Assembly: GCF_034190915.1 (NCBI RefSeq)
Contig: NW_026947493.1
Coordinates: 46,394,501-46,458,500, forward strand
Length of the DNA stretch: 64,000 nucleotides
Direction of reading: 5' to 3'
Origin: Cavia porcellus
Taxonomy: Eukaryota > Chordata > Mammalia > Rodentia > Caviidae
Within the stretch, counting starts at the first letter, position 1; the number at the start of each line of letters is the position of its first letter. Below, one piece after another: positions 1 through 10,700 of this stretch. The position numbers and the translations under genes are program-made. A model generated the notes under the pieces. It worked only from the letters and a program-made list of their open reading frames with translations. It ran no database searches and was not told the origin of the DNA.

Positions 1-620
1 CTATGTATGGTTAACACAATGTCACCGATGTGGCGGGTCAGTGTGACGCTCCCTTTGCTGTCTGGTGATCCAGGCCCCTTCTGGACATTGCTTGAGAAAG
101 TTAGCATGGCCCTGGAGTCAACTATAATGACTATTCTTGCTTCTGTTATCAGAATGCAAAAGTTTCTCCTTACATTTGGGAGAGAACACACTCACCAGGC
201 ACTGCTGCATCTGCATGGACCTGCCTCTTCCTAATGTGACACAGCAGGGACGTGTGTGAAGCTCTAAACAAAGGTCAAGGGCAGGGGAATCCTCATGGTA
301 TATGTTTGCCATGGGGCTACAAATTCTAAGTTCTTAACCACTTCCTCAGTCAGCTGAGTCTGTGTTTGAAAACTGACTTGTGTCTGGGAATTGAACAAGG
401 ATCAGAGACTTTTACTGAGGCAACAGACTTTGGGTGAATTTGTCTTCTTCCCTTTTTTGATGATCTTAAGCACATAGCTCTCTATTGGGAAGGATGGCCC
501 ACCTTTGTAAGCCCAGAGGGTTGAGGGCTGCAGAGTCTGCAGCGTACATCTGTCTAGATAGAGGTCCTGTGTGCTTCAGTACAGATCCAACTTTGTTAGG
601 CACTTAAAACCTCGCAACAG
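1..620. other. Intergenic DNA, nothing recognised
   Basis: I see no gene, RNA or confident repeat here. Short open frames on both strands lack homology and codon-like structure. Confidence 0.5.
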
Positions 621-692
621 GGCTGGAGGTGGGCCGGCAAAGAGCACTTGCAACATGAGGTCTTGGGTTTGTCCCCAGCATCAAAGCAAAAC
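621..692 (+). repeat. ID-like SINE fragment, diverged
   Basis: GGGCTGGAGGTG, then AGAGCACTTGC and TTGGGTTTGTCCCCAGCA follow the order of a tRNA-derived ID element and precede an A-rich end. Confidence 0.5.
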
Positions 693-823
693 AAACTCTG
701 AACATGGGCCTCCAACAGCTGAACATGTAGGAACCTTGGAGTCTCTGAAATAAATATTTCCCCTCTCAAGTGTTGTGTCACAGCAATGAAAGCTTACATG
801 CTAGTGTTTTTTTATAAGCTTTG

Positions 824-931
824 GTTTTTTTTTTTTTTGTCTTTTTCCTTTTTGTCGGTACCAGGGATCAAACTCACGACTGCCTGCTTGCAAGGCAGGT
901 GCTTATGCCGCTGAGCTAAATCCCCAGCCCC
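824..931 (-). repeat. ID-like SINE, full length, with target-site duplication
   Basis: The minus strand starts GGGGCTGGGGATTTAGCTC and carries A- and B-box-like tRNA sequences and a GGAAAAAGAC tail ahead of an A run. It is flanked by a 10-bp duplication ATAAGCTTTG at 814-823 and 932-941. Confidence 0.85.
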
Positions 932-989
932 ATAAGCTTTGTTTTCACGTTGTATATCATGTTTGTGGCCTCTCTTCTGCCTTACCTTT

Positions 990-1085
990 TTGCAACAGGG
1001 TCTCACCATGTAGCCCAGGTTGGCCTTGAATTCAGGCAGCCTTCCCAAGTGCTGGGATTATAGGTGTGCACCACCATGCCCTGCT
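990..1085 (-). repeat. B1-like SINE
   Basis: The reverse form GGGTCTCACCATGTAGCCCA leads to the 5' end GTGCTGGGATTATAGGTGTG and CACCACCATGCC. Confidence 0.75.
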
Positions 1086-1129
1086 ACAGTCTTTACTGTC
1101 TAACTTCTATAGTAGAATATTTTTTTAAA

Positions 1130-1400
1130 AAAAATGTTTATTAGTAGTTTAGATATACATAATGATCACATTCATCATAGGGAATTTGTATCTAAATGTG
1201 TGATACATCTTGATTCCTTTTTGCCCCATTCCCCTCTCCTCCATTCTTTTCCCTGTTAGAGCTTTGTTTCCATTTTATTCTCCTTTTGCTCTTTTTCCTT
1301 CTTCCTTTTCTCCTCCCTAGTTCCCCTTTCTTTTTGAACAATTTCTTCCTATTTTACAAGTAGAATGTTATGTTCTTATGTGATACCTATGTCCATATCT
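1130..1400. other. Pyrimidine-rich stretch, possibly old LINE
   Basis: The stretch is long, CT-rich and AT-rich, and resembles LINE 3' sequence in composition only. I cannot assign a family. Confidence 0.2.
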
Positions 1401-1419
1401 ATCACCTATCTATCATCTA

Positions 1420-1529
1420 TTTTTTGAGACATGGTCTATGTAGCTCAGGCTGGCCTTGAACTTGTAGTGATCCTTGTGTCTCTGCCTCCTGAGTGCTGGC
1501 ATTATAGGTGTGCACCACCACACCGGGCC
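1420..1529 (-). repeat. B1-like SINE
   Basis: TTTTTTGAGACATGGTC, GTAGCTCAGGCTGGCCTTG and GTGTGCACCACCACACC follow the antisense B1 order. Confidence 0.75.
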
Positions 1530-1892
1530 TATACAGTTTGTTAGTTAAGTTTTGTGCTTTGCTTCTTAAAGAATTCCTTCATTATTCCAACATGAATGTA
1601 TTCTGATAAGTATACATTTCCATATATTTAGGCTCTGACTCAATTAGGATTTGCTGATTTGGCAGGGGTAGAGTAACTTGGGTGTTTTCCCCCAAACAAG
1701 GCTAAATCATCTCATTTTGTTTTTTACAAGAGTGATTTCTTCAGATTAAAGTGGAAGCTCTGATGTTTACATTTATATGGCCATCTGCCTGGATTGTATG
1801 GCTGTATTTATTCACTTATGTAAGTAGGTTGCACAGCTAATCAATGCATTATAAAATGTTTTAAGTTCCTTGTCTTTTTCTTCTCTAAAACT

Positions 1893-2140
1893 GCTCATCT
1901 ATTCAGGTTGGCCTTGAACTCACTTTGTAGCCGAGGCTAGCCTCAAACTTTTTTTTTTTTTGTCTTTTTCCTTTTTATCGGTACCGGGGATCGAACTCAC
2001 GACTGCCTGCTTGCAAGGCAGGCACTTATGCCACTGAGCTAAATCCCCAGCCCCATGGCCTCAAACTCTTGGTGAACCTGCTCATCAGCCTCCCGAGTGC
2101 TGGGATTACAGGCGTGTGCACCATGCCTAACTATATGTTT
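1893..2140 (-). repeat. B1-like SINE split by a younger ID insertion
   Basis: The B1 halves lie at about 1893-1949 and 2058-2140 and resume across an inserted ID element. The inserted copy duplicated GCCTCAAACT, which is B1 sequence, so the ID is the younger element. Confidence 0.85.
1950..2057 (-). repeat. ID-like SINE nested in B1
   Basis: It has the same sequence plan as the copy at 824-931, including the GGAAAAAGAC tail. The perfect 10-bp duplication GCCTCAAACT lies at 1940-1949 and 2058-2067. Confidence 0.88.
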
Positions 2141-3183
2141 GATTTCTCAAGAACACGTTTCAGATGGTTGAGATTGTAATGAAACAGAGGATGCAATGGT
2201 GGCTTTACAACCCTGGTCTTTCTGGGTTTGTGGTATGTTGTCTCTATAGTTTTTCAGGTCTTTTTTATTTTTTTCAAATCCACTTTATTTCAAGGAGAAA
2301 AAAAAATGCCTAAAATTAGATTTCAGAACACATCCACCAGGAGTCTTTTTTAAAAAGTAAAACATTATCATTGGCTTCACAAAGGTCTTTAACACTTTGT
2401 GCTTGGTGGAATTCTATTGCTAGGTGTCACTGTTTGATAAGCATGGTATTATTTTGCTATTGTGAAGGGGAAATTGAGGCATATTTTATGTCAGTTATTG
2501 GGCAGAAGTGACCAAAGGGCACCAAGTGGCAGGTAGCACCAGCCGCTTGTGAGCTGCAGCAGAGCGGAAGGAGCTGCGGACTCCCAGGACCCCGTCTGCC
2601 TCCCCAGAGAATGAGGTACGCTGAGGCAGGTGCGCTGGCCGTGACTTCAGTACATCAAGTGTGGAGGTACCACACCACATGGTACCCAGGAATATGTATA
2701 ATTTTTAATTGGTTATTAGTGTGGGTAGGTAGTGTTATTGCTTTAGCTACCTTATAAAGCCTTTTCATTTACTCCAAGAGCTGAGCGATTGATTCACTTA
2801 GGTGTGCCCCGTAGATGGTCAAACTGGCTGAAAATGTTTTCTTTCATTGCCAGTATTGATATTTTCTTTAATGAGTCTGTGGACTCTTCATTGACTTTGA
2901 TTAAAGGGCTGAAATTTCTCTTAATATTGACGTTTTTTTCCTTAACATATTAACATTGCTATTAGCACGGATTTTTCTCACCTTCTCATTTTCAGTATCT
3001 TTACAATACAGTTCCATACATTTTTCAACTGCTACCTAGCCTTGCCCCTGGTAGTTGTGGACCTGGTCCTTTTAAGGCTGACATCTGCACAAGACTATTG
3101 CTATGGTTTAGTAGATTGATTACTAATAATTGATAGCACAAGTACACTTCTTAAAACCAAGATCATAAACTAAAATCGTGTGC
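2141..3183. other. Intergenic DNA, no gene recognised
   Basis: No gene or SINE is evident. The stretch at 2500-2680 is GC-richer than its surroundings, but its open frame resembles nothing I know. Confidence 0.45.
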
Positions 3184-3592
3184 TGTTATGGCTTGCATCT
3201 AGGTGTCCCCTGTCCCCAAACCTCATGTGCTCATCTGTGGGGTTTTGCGGTGGCTGGATCTAGGGTCTGCAACTGTGACTAAAGGTGTGTTGTAAGTACA
3301 TTGGTTTAGGGTTGCTTTAGCATATTCTGGGAATGGCTATGGGAAGGCCACACTGAGCGGCACTGACCAGGAGGCCACAGCCTGGACGGATAAGAGAAAG
3401 GCTCTGCTGCTGCCAGCTCTGCCATGGACAGTTTGTTTCTCCTCTGATGCCCTCTGCCATGGCGCCCTGCCTGGAGCCAGCTGACTATGGCCTGAAACCT
3501 CTACCAACTGTGAGCTAAATAAACCTCTCCTCCTGTAACTTGTGTGTGTCAGGTATTTTGTCTCAGCAACAAGAAAACTAACTGAGATATGT
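3184..3592 (+). mobile_element. MaLR-like solo LTR (ERVL-type), degraded
   Basis: It starts TGTTATGGCTTGCATCTAG. Near the end it has GTGAGCTAAATAAACCTCTC and GTCTCAGCAACAAGAAAACTAACTGAGA, the conserved order of MaLR LTR ends (here including an AATAAA). No internal viral coding sequence is present. The subfamily is not determined. Confidence 0.5.
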
Positions 3593-3799
3593 GATATACC
3601 ATCTTAATAACTAGTGAAAAGTTCACATTCTAACGTTTTTCGAGACTTGGGAATGGAAGGTAGAACAGAATGCAAGAGTTCTATCACTTATCATACTGGG
3701 AGTTGGTGGAACAGATCTGACCTACATTTGTTATTGTTATACAATTGTAAATGGATACACTTTCTTGGCTTCAAACTGAAAATCTATTAAATGGTTTAT

Positions 3800-3882
3800 C
3801 GGGTGCTGGAGGTCAGCTTGGTGGCAGAGAGCTCACCTAGTATGCACAAGGCCCTAGATTCAATCCCCCCACCAAAAAAAAG
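3800..3882 (+). repeat. ID-like SINE, diverged
   Basis: GGGTGCTGGAGGTCAGCTTGG, CACAAGGCCCTAGATTCAATCC and an A run fit a sense ID element. Confidence 0.6.
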
Positions 3883-3907
3883 TTTTGTTTTTGAGAATGA
3901 AATGTTA

Positions 3908-3992
3908 GGGCCGGGGATATAGACATAGTTCAGTAGCAAGCATGAGATCCTGAGCTTGATTCCTGGTACCATAAACAAACAAACAGAATGAA
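3908..3992 (+). repeat. ID-like SINE
   Basis: GGGCCGGGGATATAGACATAG, ATCCTGAGCTTGATTCCTGG, TACCA and an (AAAC)n tail mark an ID element next to the NCOA2 3' end. Confidence 0.65.
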
Positions 3993-4143
3993 ATGTTATA
4001 GGTGCTATGAACTGTGCTGACTACCATATCAAAAGAAATTATTAAATTATGACATATTTTCAATTTAAATGCAATTATGAAAGAAGGTACAATATAAACA
4101 CATTAAAATCTCTAAAGCCATGTAAAACCCGAAGGCATTAAAA

Positions 4144-4149
4144 TTTATT
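4144..4149 (-). terminator. NCOA2: Poly(A) signal AATAAA, distal
   Basis: The plus strand reads TTTATT, so the gene strand reads AATAAA within ATTTAATAAATTTTAATG. It is the last canonical hexamer before SINE-bearing intergenic DNA. Cleavage would be expected about 10-30 bases further down, near 4115-4135. Confidence 0.6.
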
Positions 4150-4174
4150 AAATGATGCAATAACAACAGAATTC

Positions 4175-4180
4175 TTTATT
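4175..4180 (-). terminator. NCOA2: Poly(A) signal AATAAA, proximal
   Basis: This is a second AATAAA hexamer, 31 bases upstream of the distal one on the gene strand. It overlaps a Pumilio-type TGTAAATA octamer at 4177-4184. Either hexamer could direct cleavage. Confidence 0.5.
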
Positions 4181-4184
4181 TACA
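4177..4184 (-). promoter_or_regulatory. NCOA2: Candidate Pumilio response element (TGTAAATA)
   Basis: The gene strand reads TGTAAATA, an exact match to the known UGUANAUA consensus for PUM proteins. It lies within the 3' UTR and shares four bases with an AATAAA signal. One octamer match is weak evidence by itself. Confidence 0.35.
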
Positions 4185-7100
4185 ATAGCATTATTTAACA
4201 TCAAATAAGCAAATAGCATCAGCAAAGCAATATTAACTTGCATAAATGTATTTAAAATTTCTCTGAATATATCTACCTTTGCATAAACTGCTCACACTAG
4301 AAATACAAACATCAATGCAGGTGAACAAAGTGATGTTGAGTCAACTCTGTTTTGAAAATAAATCACAACCTGAAACACTGTAAGCTTTCTCCTGAAGAAC
4401 CATAGTTAATATATTGCTTAATTTTACCCTTGTATAATCTTTTCATATACACACATCTCAGATGCAACTTTATGAGTAACTGTACAAATAAAATCCACAA
4501 ATGACAAAGGAAAAAAAATGACAGTTAAATGTTTGAAGAAATGTATCATCATCACTCTTCAATAACATAAAGGTTAAGCGATGATGCGCTTATTCAAAAA
4601 TTGTACACAATTCACTATACAAATATAATACATCGGACAGCTATGTAGGAATATACAAGACTTAAAAACAGATCTAAGGCATTATGCTAGATTTTAGCAT
4701 TTTGAGGTTCTTGCACATAGCTTTTACCTGTAGTAAGAAACTTAAAAGACTTTGTTTTAGTCTATAAAGAAACACCAGGGAGAAAATTCTAATTAAAATC
4801 GAAGCCACTACAGTAATTTTCTTTTGTGCAGAGAATGCTTTGCTCTTAGGCAGCATACTACCATACAAACACTAGAAAATTTTAAATTCACACCAACAAT
4901 TAATGGCTTAAGTTGCATTTCAAAACTGATTGTGTATCTTTGGGTTCTGCAAGTGGATCTGTGCCACCCAGTTCATGTGTTAAGCCCATATGAACTCCAT
5001 TTTTAAACACATTAAAAATTGCATTATATAAATTGCAAAAACATTGCTTTCAATTATTACAGGCCATAAGAGATACACGTCTGGAGAGGGGCTTTTAACC
5101 TTTGAGTCAAACAAATTCATTGTAGTAAAACAGCTCACTTCACTTTTAAACTTACCACATTACATGAACACTTAATGGGTTTACAACCAAGTTAATGTAT
5201 GTATACTTTCACATTATGTTTTTCACATTTAGTAATATAAGTAAAACACTGATTATTTGTTCTATTAACAAAAACCAAGTACTTAGTCTAACGAATTTAC
5301 TGTGTACAGCATGAAAAATACTGAAGGGAACTGATTTGGCTTTTGCTTCAATAGTGATCAATATGATCAGAGGATTCCTTCACTTATTTTCTTCTTCTAA
5401 TTAGATGTAAAACAAAACCCACTACCTGATCTGAATCATAAGAGAATTTGTAATCTCTTTCCTTCAAAACAGCATTTCACGAATTATTCTAAACTGCCAG
5501 TCTCACAGCTCAGCAGATTTGTCTGACTGGAGATTGGTGTTAAACATAACGGTCGGATGGATAAATAATGAAAGAACGTAGGCATCTCTTGGAGGGTGTT
5601 ACACTGAAAAGAGGCTTAAATCTGGTTAAAACTCCATTTTCTCTTGGGTGCTGTGTGAACTTAAAGTCATTCTAACTCTCGGATTTCTAGAAGCTGACTG
5701 AAAACTGCGCAGCACACGGACCTCTCCGCCCACCTCTCTGCACCACTACAGCCCCAGGTGGCCGGTGGGAGAGCAGCAGCCTTCTCCAGGGGACAGTGAA
5801 CTGGTGGCCACCTAGAGGTGCTGCTCTGTCTCCCTGGATTGAGATCCCTTTCAAAGTGGAAAAAAGGATCAGAATGCCAATTTCCAGAAAGTCTCTTTAG
5901 TATGGAGCAACACTTTCAGACCGTCTGATTACTATTTATCTTTGGGCTATATCTCTTCCCACATTTCCATACTCAGTACATATATAGAGAGACATATAAA
6001 TATAAACAGGGGTAGTTTGTACATTTTTCACCCTGCCACAAATAAGCAATCAAATTTCAAGGAAAAATTTCTCTGTTCCTAAAAAGCCTGGCTAACGAGA
6101 TATTATAAAATGTTTTGCTTTTTAGACATCAAAAAGATATTCTGAAATTTAGGTAACAAAGTATGTGTACTGGGGATGGGGAAAAATAGGTCAAAAAAGG
6201 TTATCAGTTTCTTGGTATTGCAGTTGTCAGAAACTGATACCAATTAATAAAAGAATATCCCCTACCAGAGTGGGCAAGAAAATCAACCATAAAAGTGGCC
6301 TGCTTAGTAACATGTAGTCTAAGATCCATTAAGAAAGAATATAAACATATAAAAATCAAGAATTGGTTCCTACAGCGGCTGCATATCATATAGATTAGAT
6401 AAATGATTTATGAGCAGAATCACGATGTTTAGAAAATAAGTCTTACGTCTACAAATTAGGTCTAATCAAGGCATTGATATCCTTTACAAAACACCTTTAG
6501 GAGACATTGCTATGAAGATATCTAATTTAATACTGAAGTACCTCATTTTTCAGTCAATTCCACAATATGTATACCTCACAAAAATTATACAATTAAAACA
6601 CTTAAGTTCTCAACTTAAATTATTGCTTGTTTACATATAAATTGAATTTTATGTACCTTACAAAACTTCAGTTTAGTCAGTACTGCTAAAAAACAAAATA
6701 AAAAACACATGGCAGAGGTTAAATCTGTCGTGATATCTGCTGTCAATTTCAATACACTAGTATTTTTTCTCCCATTTTGGAGGCCAGAGTTGCTGGGGAC
6801 AGAGTGACATGCTTCTGAAGCAGACGGCTCTAGCCTGACTGGGATCAAGTCCTAACTCTGATCCTCTCCTTGCTAGTAAATGTATTTTTCTGAAATCCAA
6901 TATTTAGCAATTGGTAAGTGGCTGGCAAAACATTTCAGAAAATTAGGGGGACCAGGGAAAGCAAAGGGGAGAGCATTTAGGGTTGAGGGAGGAGAGATAC
7001 TAATTCAAGCTGTCTGACCAATCTAAAGGGAAATGAATTTAGAAACTGAAAACATTTCTTCTTGATTCACAATTTAGGTCAACTAATTTAATTTTAACAA

Positions 7101-7773
7101 AGAGAAAAAACTGAACAAACACTTGATAATATTAACAGCCTTCTCACAGCCTCCTTTTTGTCTGTGCAGGACTTGGAAACTCTTCCCAACGAGGTCTTGA
7201 GAGCGTTCTGCAAAGATACAACTGTGACTCCATGGGCCATCACTCATGGGTGTCCATGGGTCCACCCTGCTTCCTCTCAAATGCAGGGTTTCGCTTACCA
7301 CACCAAGATTTTTTAAAAAATTATTTTCTTTTCCCCCAGATGAAATCTTAATCTTTGCTTTTGACCGATTAGCCAGGGAAAACAAGCAAGAAACCAGTGT
7401 GTGGAATCAAACGAACAGAACAAGAGCACGGTTCTCTTGAGATACATACATGGAAATACATTCAATCTGACACGGGTATGAAATTTGCCTGTCAACATTT
7501 ACTTTGCAGGAGAGATCTAAGTTGCACTAAGGTGAATGCAGTGAACAGACTGAGCAACCGCCTGGAGTGAGCTTCAGACCAGCAAGAGAAGAGGTGGCTC
7601 CGGTGGCAGCTAAGTGCACTCCCCCGGGGAGCAGGACCCAGCCCGTCTGCTCGTTGGCTCTGAGAGACTGCGCAGATAGGAGTCAACACAGGAGGCAGCT
7701 CTCCAGACTGGCAGGTGTTTTGAGTACGTGTGCCTGGTCAGCTGAAGGAAGCAGCGGCCAGCCACCTGCAGGG

Positions 7774-7785
7774 TCAGCAGTACTT
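7774..7785 (-). CDS. NCOA2: NCOA2 last coding exon (exon 23): Lys-Tyr-Cys-stop
   Basis: After a TGCAG acceptor the gene strand reads AAG TAC TGC TGA. These three residues are the conserved NCOA2 C-terminus. Only 12 coding bases are in this exon; the rest is 3' UTR. It joins in phase 0 to exon 22, which ends in Asp-Ala-Ser-Arg 4.5 kb away. Such a short coding segment would be missed by length-based ORF calling. Confidence 0.92.
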   Translation of the reverse strand, partial: KYC

Positions 7786-10700
7786 CTGCAGGGAAACAGA
7801 CAGCAAGTCAGGCCTCGTCTGAGCCTCTGAGCAGACGGCCCAGAGAATGTGACACAAAGCTGCAACAGCCTGCATCCGGGTGAGAGCACGGACTCTGCTG
7901 TGAGCAGGGATGCAGCCGTTCCTGTTTCACCAGTGCTTCCTGAGGGACAGGGACGTGCCCACAGCCCTCTGCGCCACTTCTGGGGGACACAGCAGGCAAA
8001 GGAGTACGCGCTTCCCCTGAGCGCTCTCTGCTCTTACTAGTTACAGCCTCGTCCACTTTCCCACCTCTTGCAAAATGTCCTTTCTGCCAAGTGTGGAGAC
8101 GCATGCCTGTAATACAGCCCTTGGGAGGCTGAGGCCAGCCTGGGCCACACAGCCAGTACAAGATCAGCCTAGACTACAAAGTGAGACCCTGTCTCAAAAA
8201 CGAGCAAACAACCCTTCTCCTCAAACAAAACCAAAACCAACAAAACCCACCCAAACTCCCTCTTTTTTGAGATAAGGTCTTCACATGTCATTTAGGCTTG
8301 TCTCTAACACCTGACTTCAAGTGAATCTCCTGCCTCAGCCTTCCAAGTAGCTGGAACTGTGTGCCACTGTGCCTGGCTTACAATGTCTCTGAAAAATTCT
8401 CTCTTCAAATTTAAAAGAAAAAAGTCCCTCTTGATTCTTTGTGATATACTGCCACGGTGTTTTTTAAAAAATGTTTTACCGGTACATGTCTGCAATGCCT
8501 GATGACTGCATTCCCTGTGGGGAGTCAGTGTATGTACAGAACATGCCGTAGTTCTCTTTTCTTAACCCTCCCTCTTTCTCCATCTTTTGGTTTCCCTTTT
8601 CTTTTCCAAAAATTTTACCTCCCCTTTTCCTATTATCTATCTTTTATATTGCTCTTTATTTCTATTTTGGGTTTCTTATACAAGAGCTGCCATGCGCTAT
8701 TTAAGTTTGTGCGTCTGATTTATTTCACCTCACATTATGGTCTCAAGGTACATCCTTTTTCCTACAAACGACTCAAGTGTACCCTTCATTGCAGAGTGGT
8801 ACTCCACTGTATGCAAATATCACATTTTCTTTATTCAGTCATCTGCTCATGGCTTCTGCCCAGCATTTAGCAACTGCTATTAGAAATACGGGTATGCACG
8901 TGTCGCTGAAATACGATGCCGGTCGCTCTTTCAGGAAGACACATATGAGGGAAGCATCTGCGTTGAGTGAACTTCTACTTTGTTTTGAGGAATCTCCACT
9001 CTGATTTCCACAGGGTGGAGCGATCTACACTCCATCACCATGTAGAAGGCTCCTCTTTCCTGCAGGCTTGCCAGAGAGTTTGGTGTTACTGGATCTCCTA
9101 GGGCAGCCATGCTTGCCCAGACAGACCTTCCGTGTTGCTTCAGGTGCACTTCTCTTGTGGCCGAGACCCCAGCGAGGTCCTATGGGGGATGTGTTCTCCC
9201 CTACTTTTGCAGACCAAGTCTACCTGGCTTCTGGTTCTAAGTGCTCCTGTCACACTGCACAGGCCGGGAGATGCCACCAAGGCCAAGTGAGCGGGAGTTA
9301 GGTGAAGTGTTCCCTTGGCGGTGCGAGTCTCTCAGCGCTTTTCTCAGCTACTGACCACACTCACCCCGCCCCCAAGTTTTTATTCATTTGGCAAATGCTG
9401 AGTATCTGCTATGTGTCAGGCCCGGGGTTAATCATAAGCTGCTCCTGGTCACTGGCATCACAGGACTGCTGAATAGGCCCAGCAGGTAAGTATGTGTGAC
9501 AAGAGATCCAAAGAGGAGCAGCAGGCCTGTGGGAACTTGGCACTGAGGGCTTTGCACGCTGAGCAGAGCTCAGCAAGGCCACAGAGAAGTCAGAATGGAA
9601 GCCAGGCCCAGGGAATCTATTTATCTAAGTGCCTCAAAGGAGGGTTCTGGGGAAACTATTGCCAGATCTTAACTTCTAGTGACCAAAGAGAACTATATTA
9701 ACCCCTGGCTAGATTCACAATTCTAAGTTTAAAACATGTGCTCAGAATATGAGTGATTACATTTCTTTTTAGAGAAGAGCATTAAATGTACTTTATAATA
9801 TAAACCTGAGTGTATATTTGTTTCTAGCTGTGTCACTTTTTCTTTTTTGCTATGTAATGTACGTTGGCTTTGAATTTACGTATATAGCCCAGACTGGGTT
9901 CCAACGTCTTCTGCCTCAGCCTCCCAAAGTCTAGGATTATAGGCATGTGCCACCAGGCCCAGCTGCCACAATTTCATATGAAAATAGTCCATGGCTGATT
10001 AAACTATTTTTTTTTAGCTTTTCAACTTTTCAGTTAGTTCAGAAAAAGAATTCTAGCGAGCTACATATATACCTGTTTACAAGGTTTAAAAGCTTCAAGG
10101 CAAGCCAAGTGTGATGGTGTATGCCTATAACCCCAGCACTGAGAGGCTGAGGCAGGAAGAGCACTCAGAGTTCAAGGTCAGACTGCTACATAGCGAGACC
10201 CTATCTCAAAAAAGAGACGCTGAATCTTCACTGTCAGTCATACTGCATTTGTGACTATCCACCTCTCTTTCCTTTAGGGTCTAAGTAAAGACAGGGGGGA
10301 ATGGCACCAGAGGCAGTAACTTACCCTGTCTGGCCTTCTCCAGTGCTACCTGCATGAGGCCTTCTTACTGGGAAGCAGGTAATGGGGCAGGGGTTAAGGA
10401 GGGCATTATCTGCTTGGGTTCACTTCCTGGTATTGCCAGATCTCAGGTAAGTCCTAAAACCTTCAAAACAGTGGTTCTGCCAGAGAGTGTGGTGTGGTCT
10501 GAACATCAGTGACTTCATACATGCTGGCTTATTTTTAGTCTTTTTTAAAGGTAGAATAAGGAACCCTCCATATGATCTGCTTTAGAATAAGCAAGTCTGT
10601 TCTTAGATAGTAACCTGCCAGCAGAAAAAAAGGCACCCAGGCAGGGCAATTCCTGGGGAGAGAGGCTGGGCCTGGTATCTGTGTGCTTCAGAGGCCTCGC

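Larger units (their letters stand above)
4125..7773 (-). other. NCOA2: NCOA2 3' untranslated region
   Basis: The region runs from the base after the TGA codon to the estimated cleavage site just past two AATAAA hexamers. It is about 3.65 kb, similar to the long 3' UTR known for mammalian NCOA2. I see no B1, ID or LINE copy in it, although both flanks are rich in them; that suggests constraint. The distal part is AT-rich and the stop-proximal part is GC-richer. The exact 3' end is an inference from the hexamers. Confidence 0.75.

Noticed and set aside
824..931. tRNA gene
   Set aside because: A- and B-box-like sequences are present, but the cloverleaf is not maintained and the A-rich tail and target-site duplication identify an ID SINE. 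The same applies to the other ID copies.
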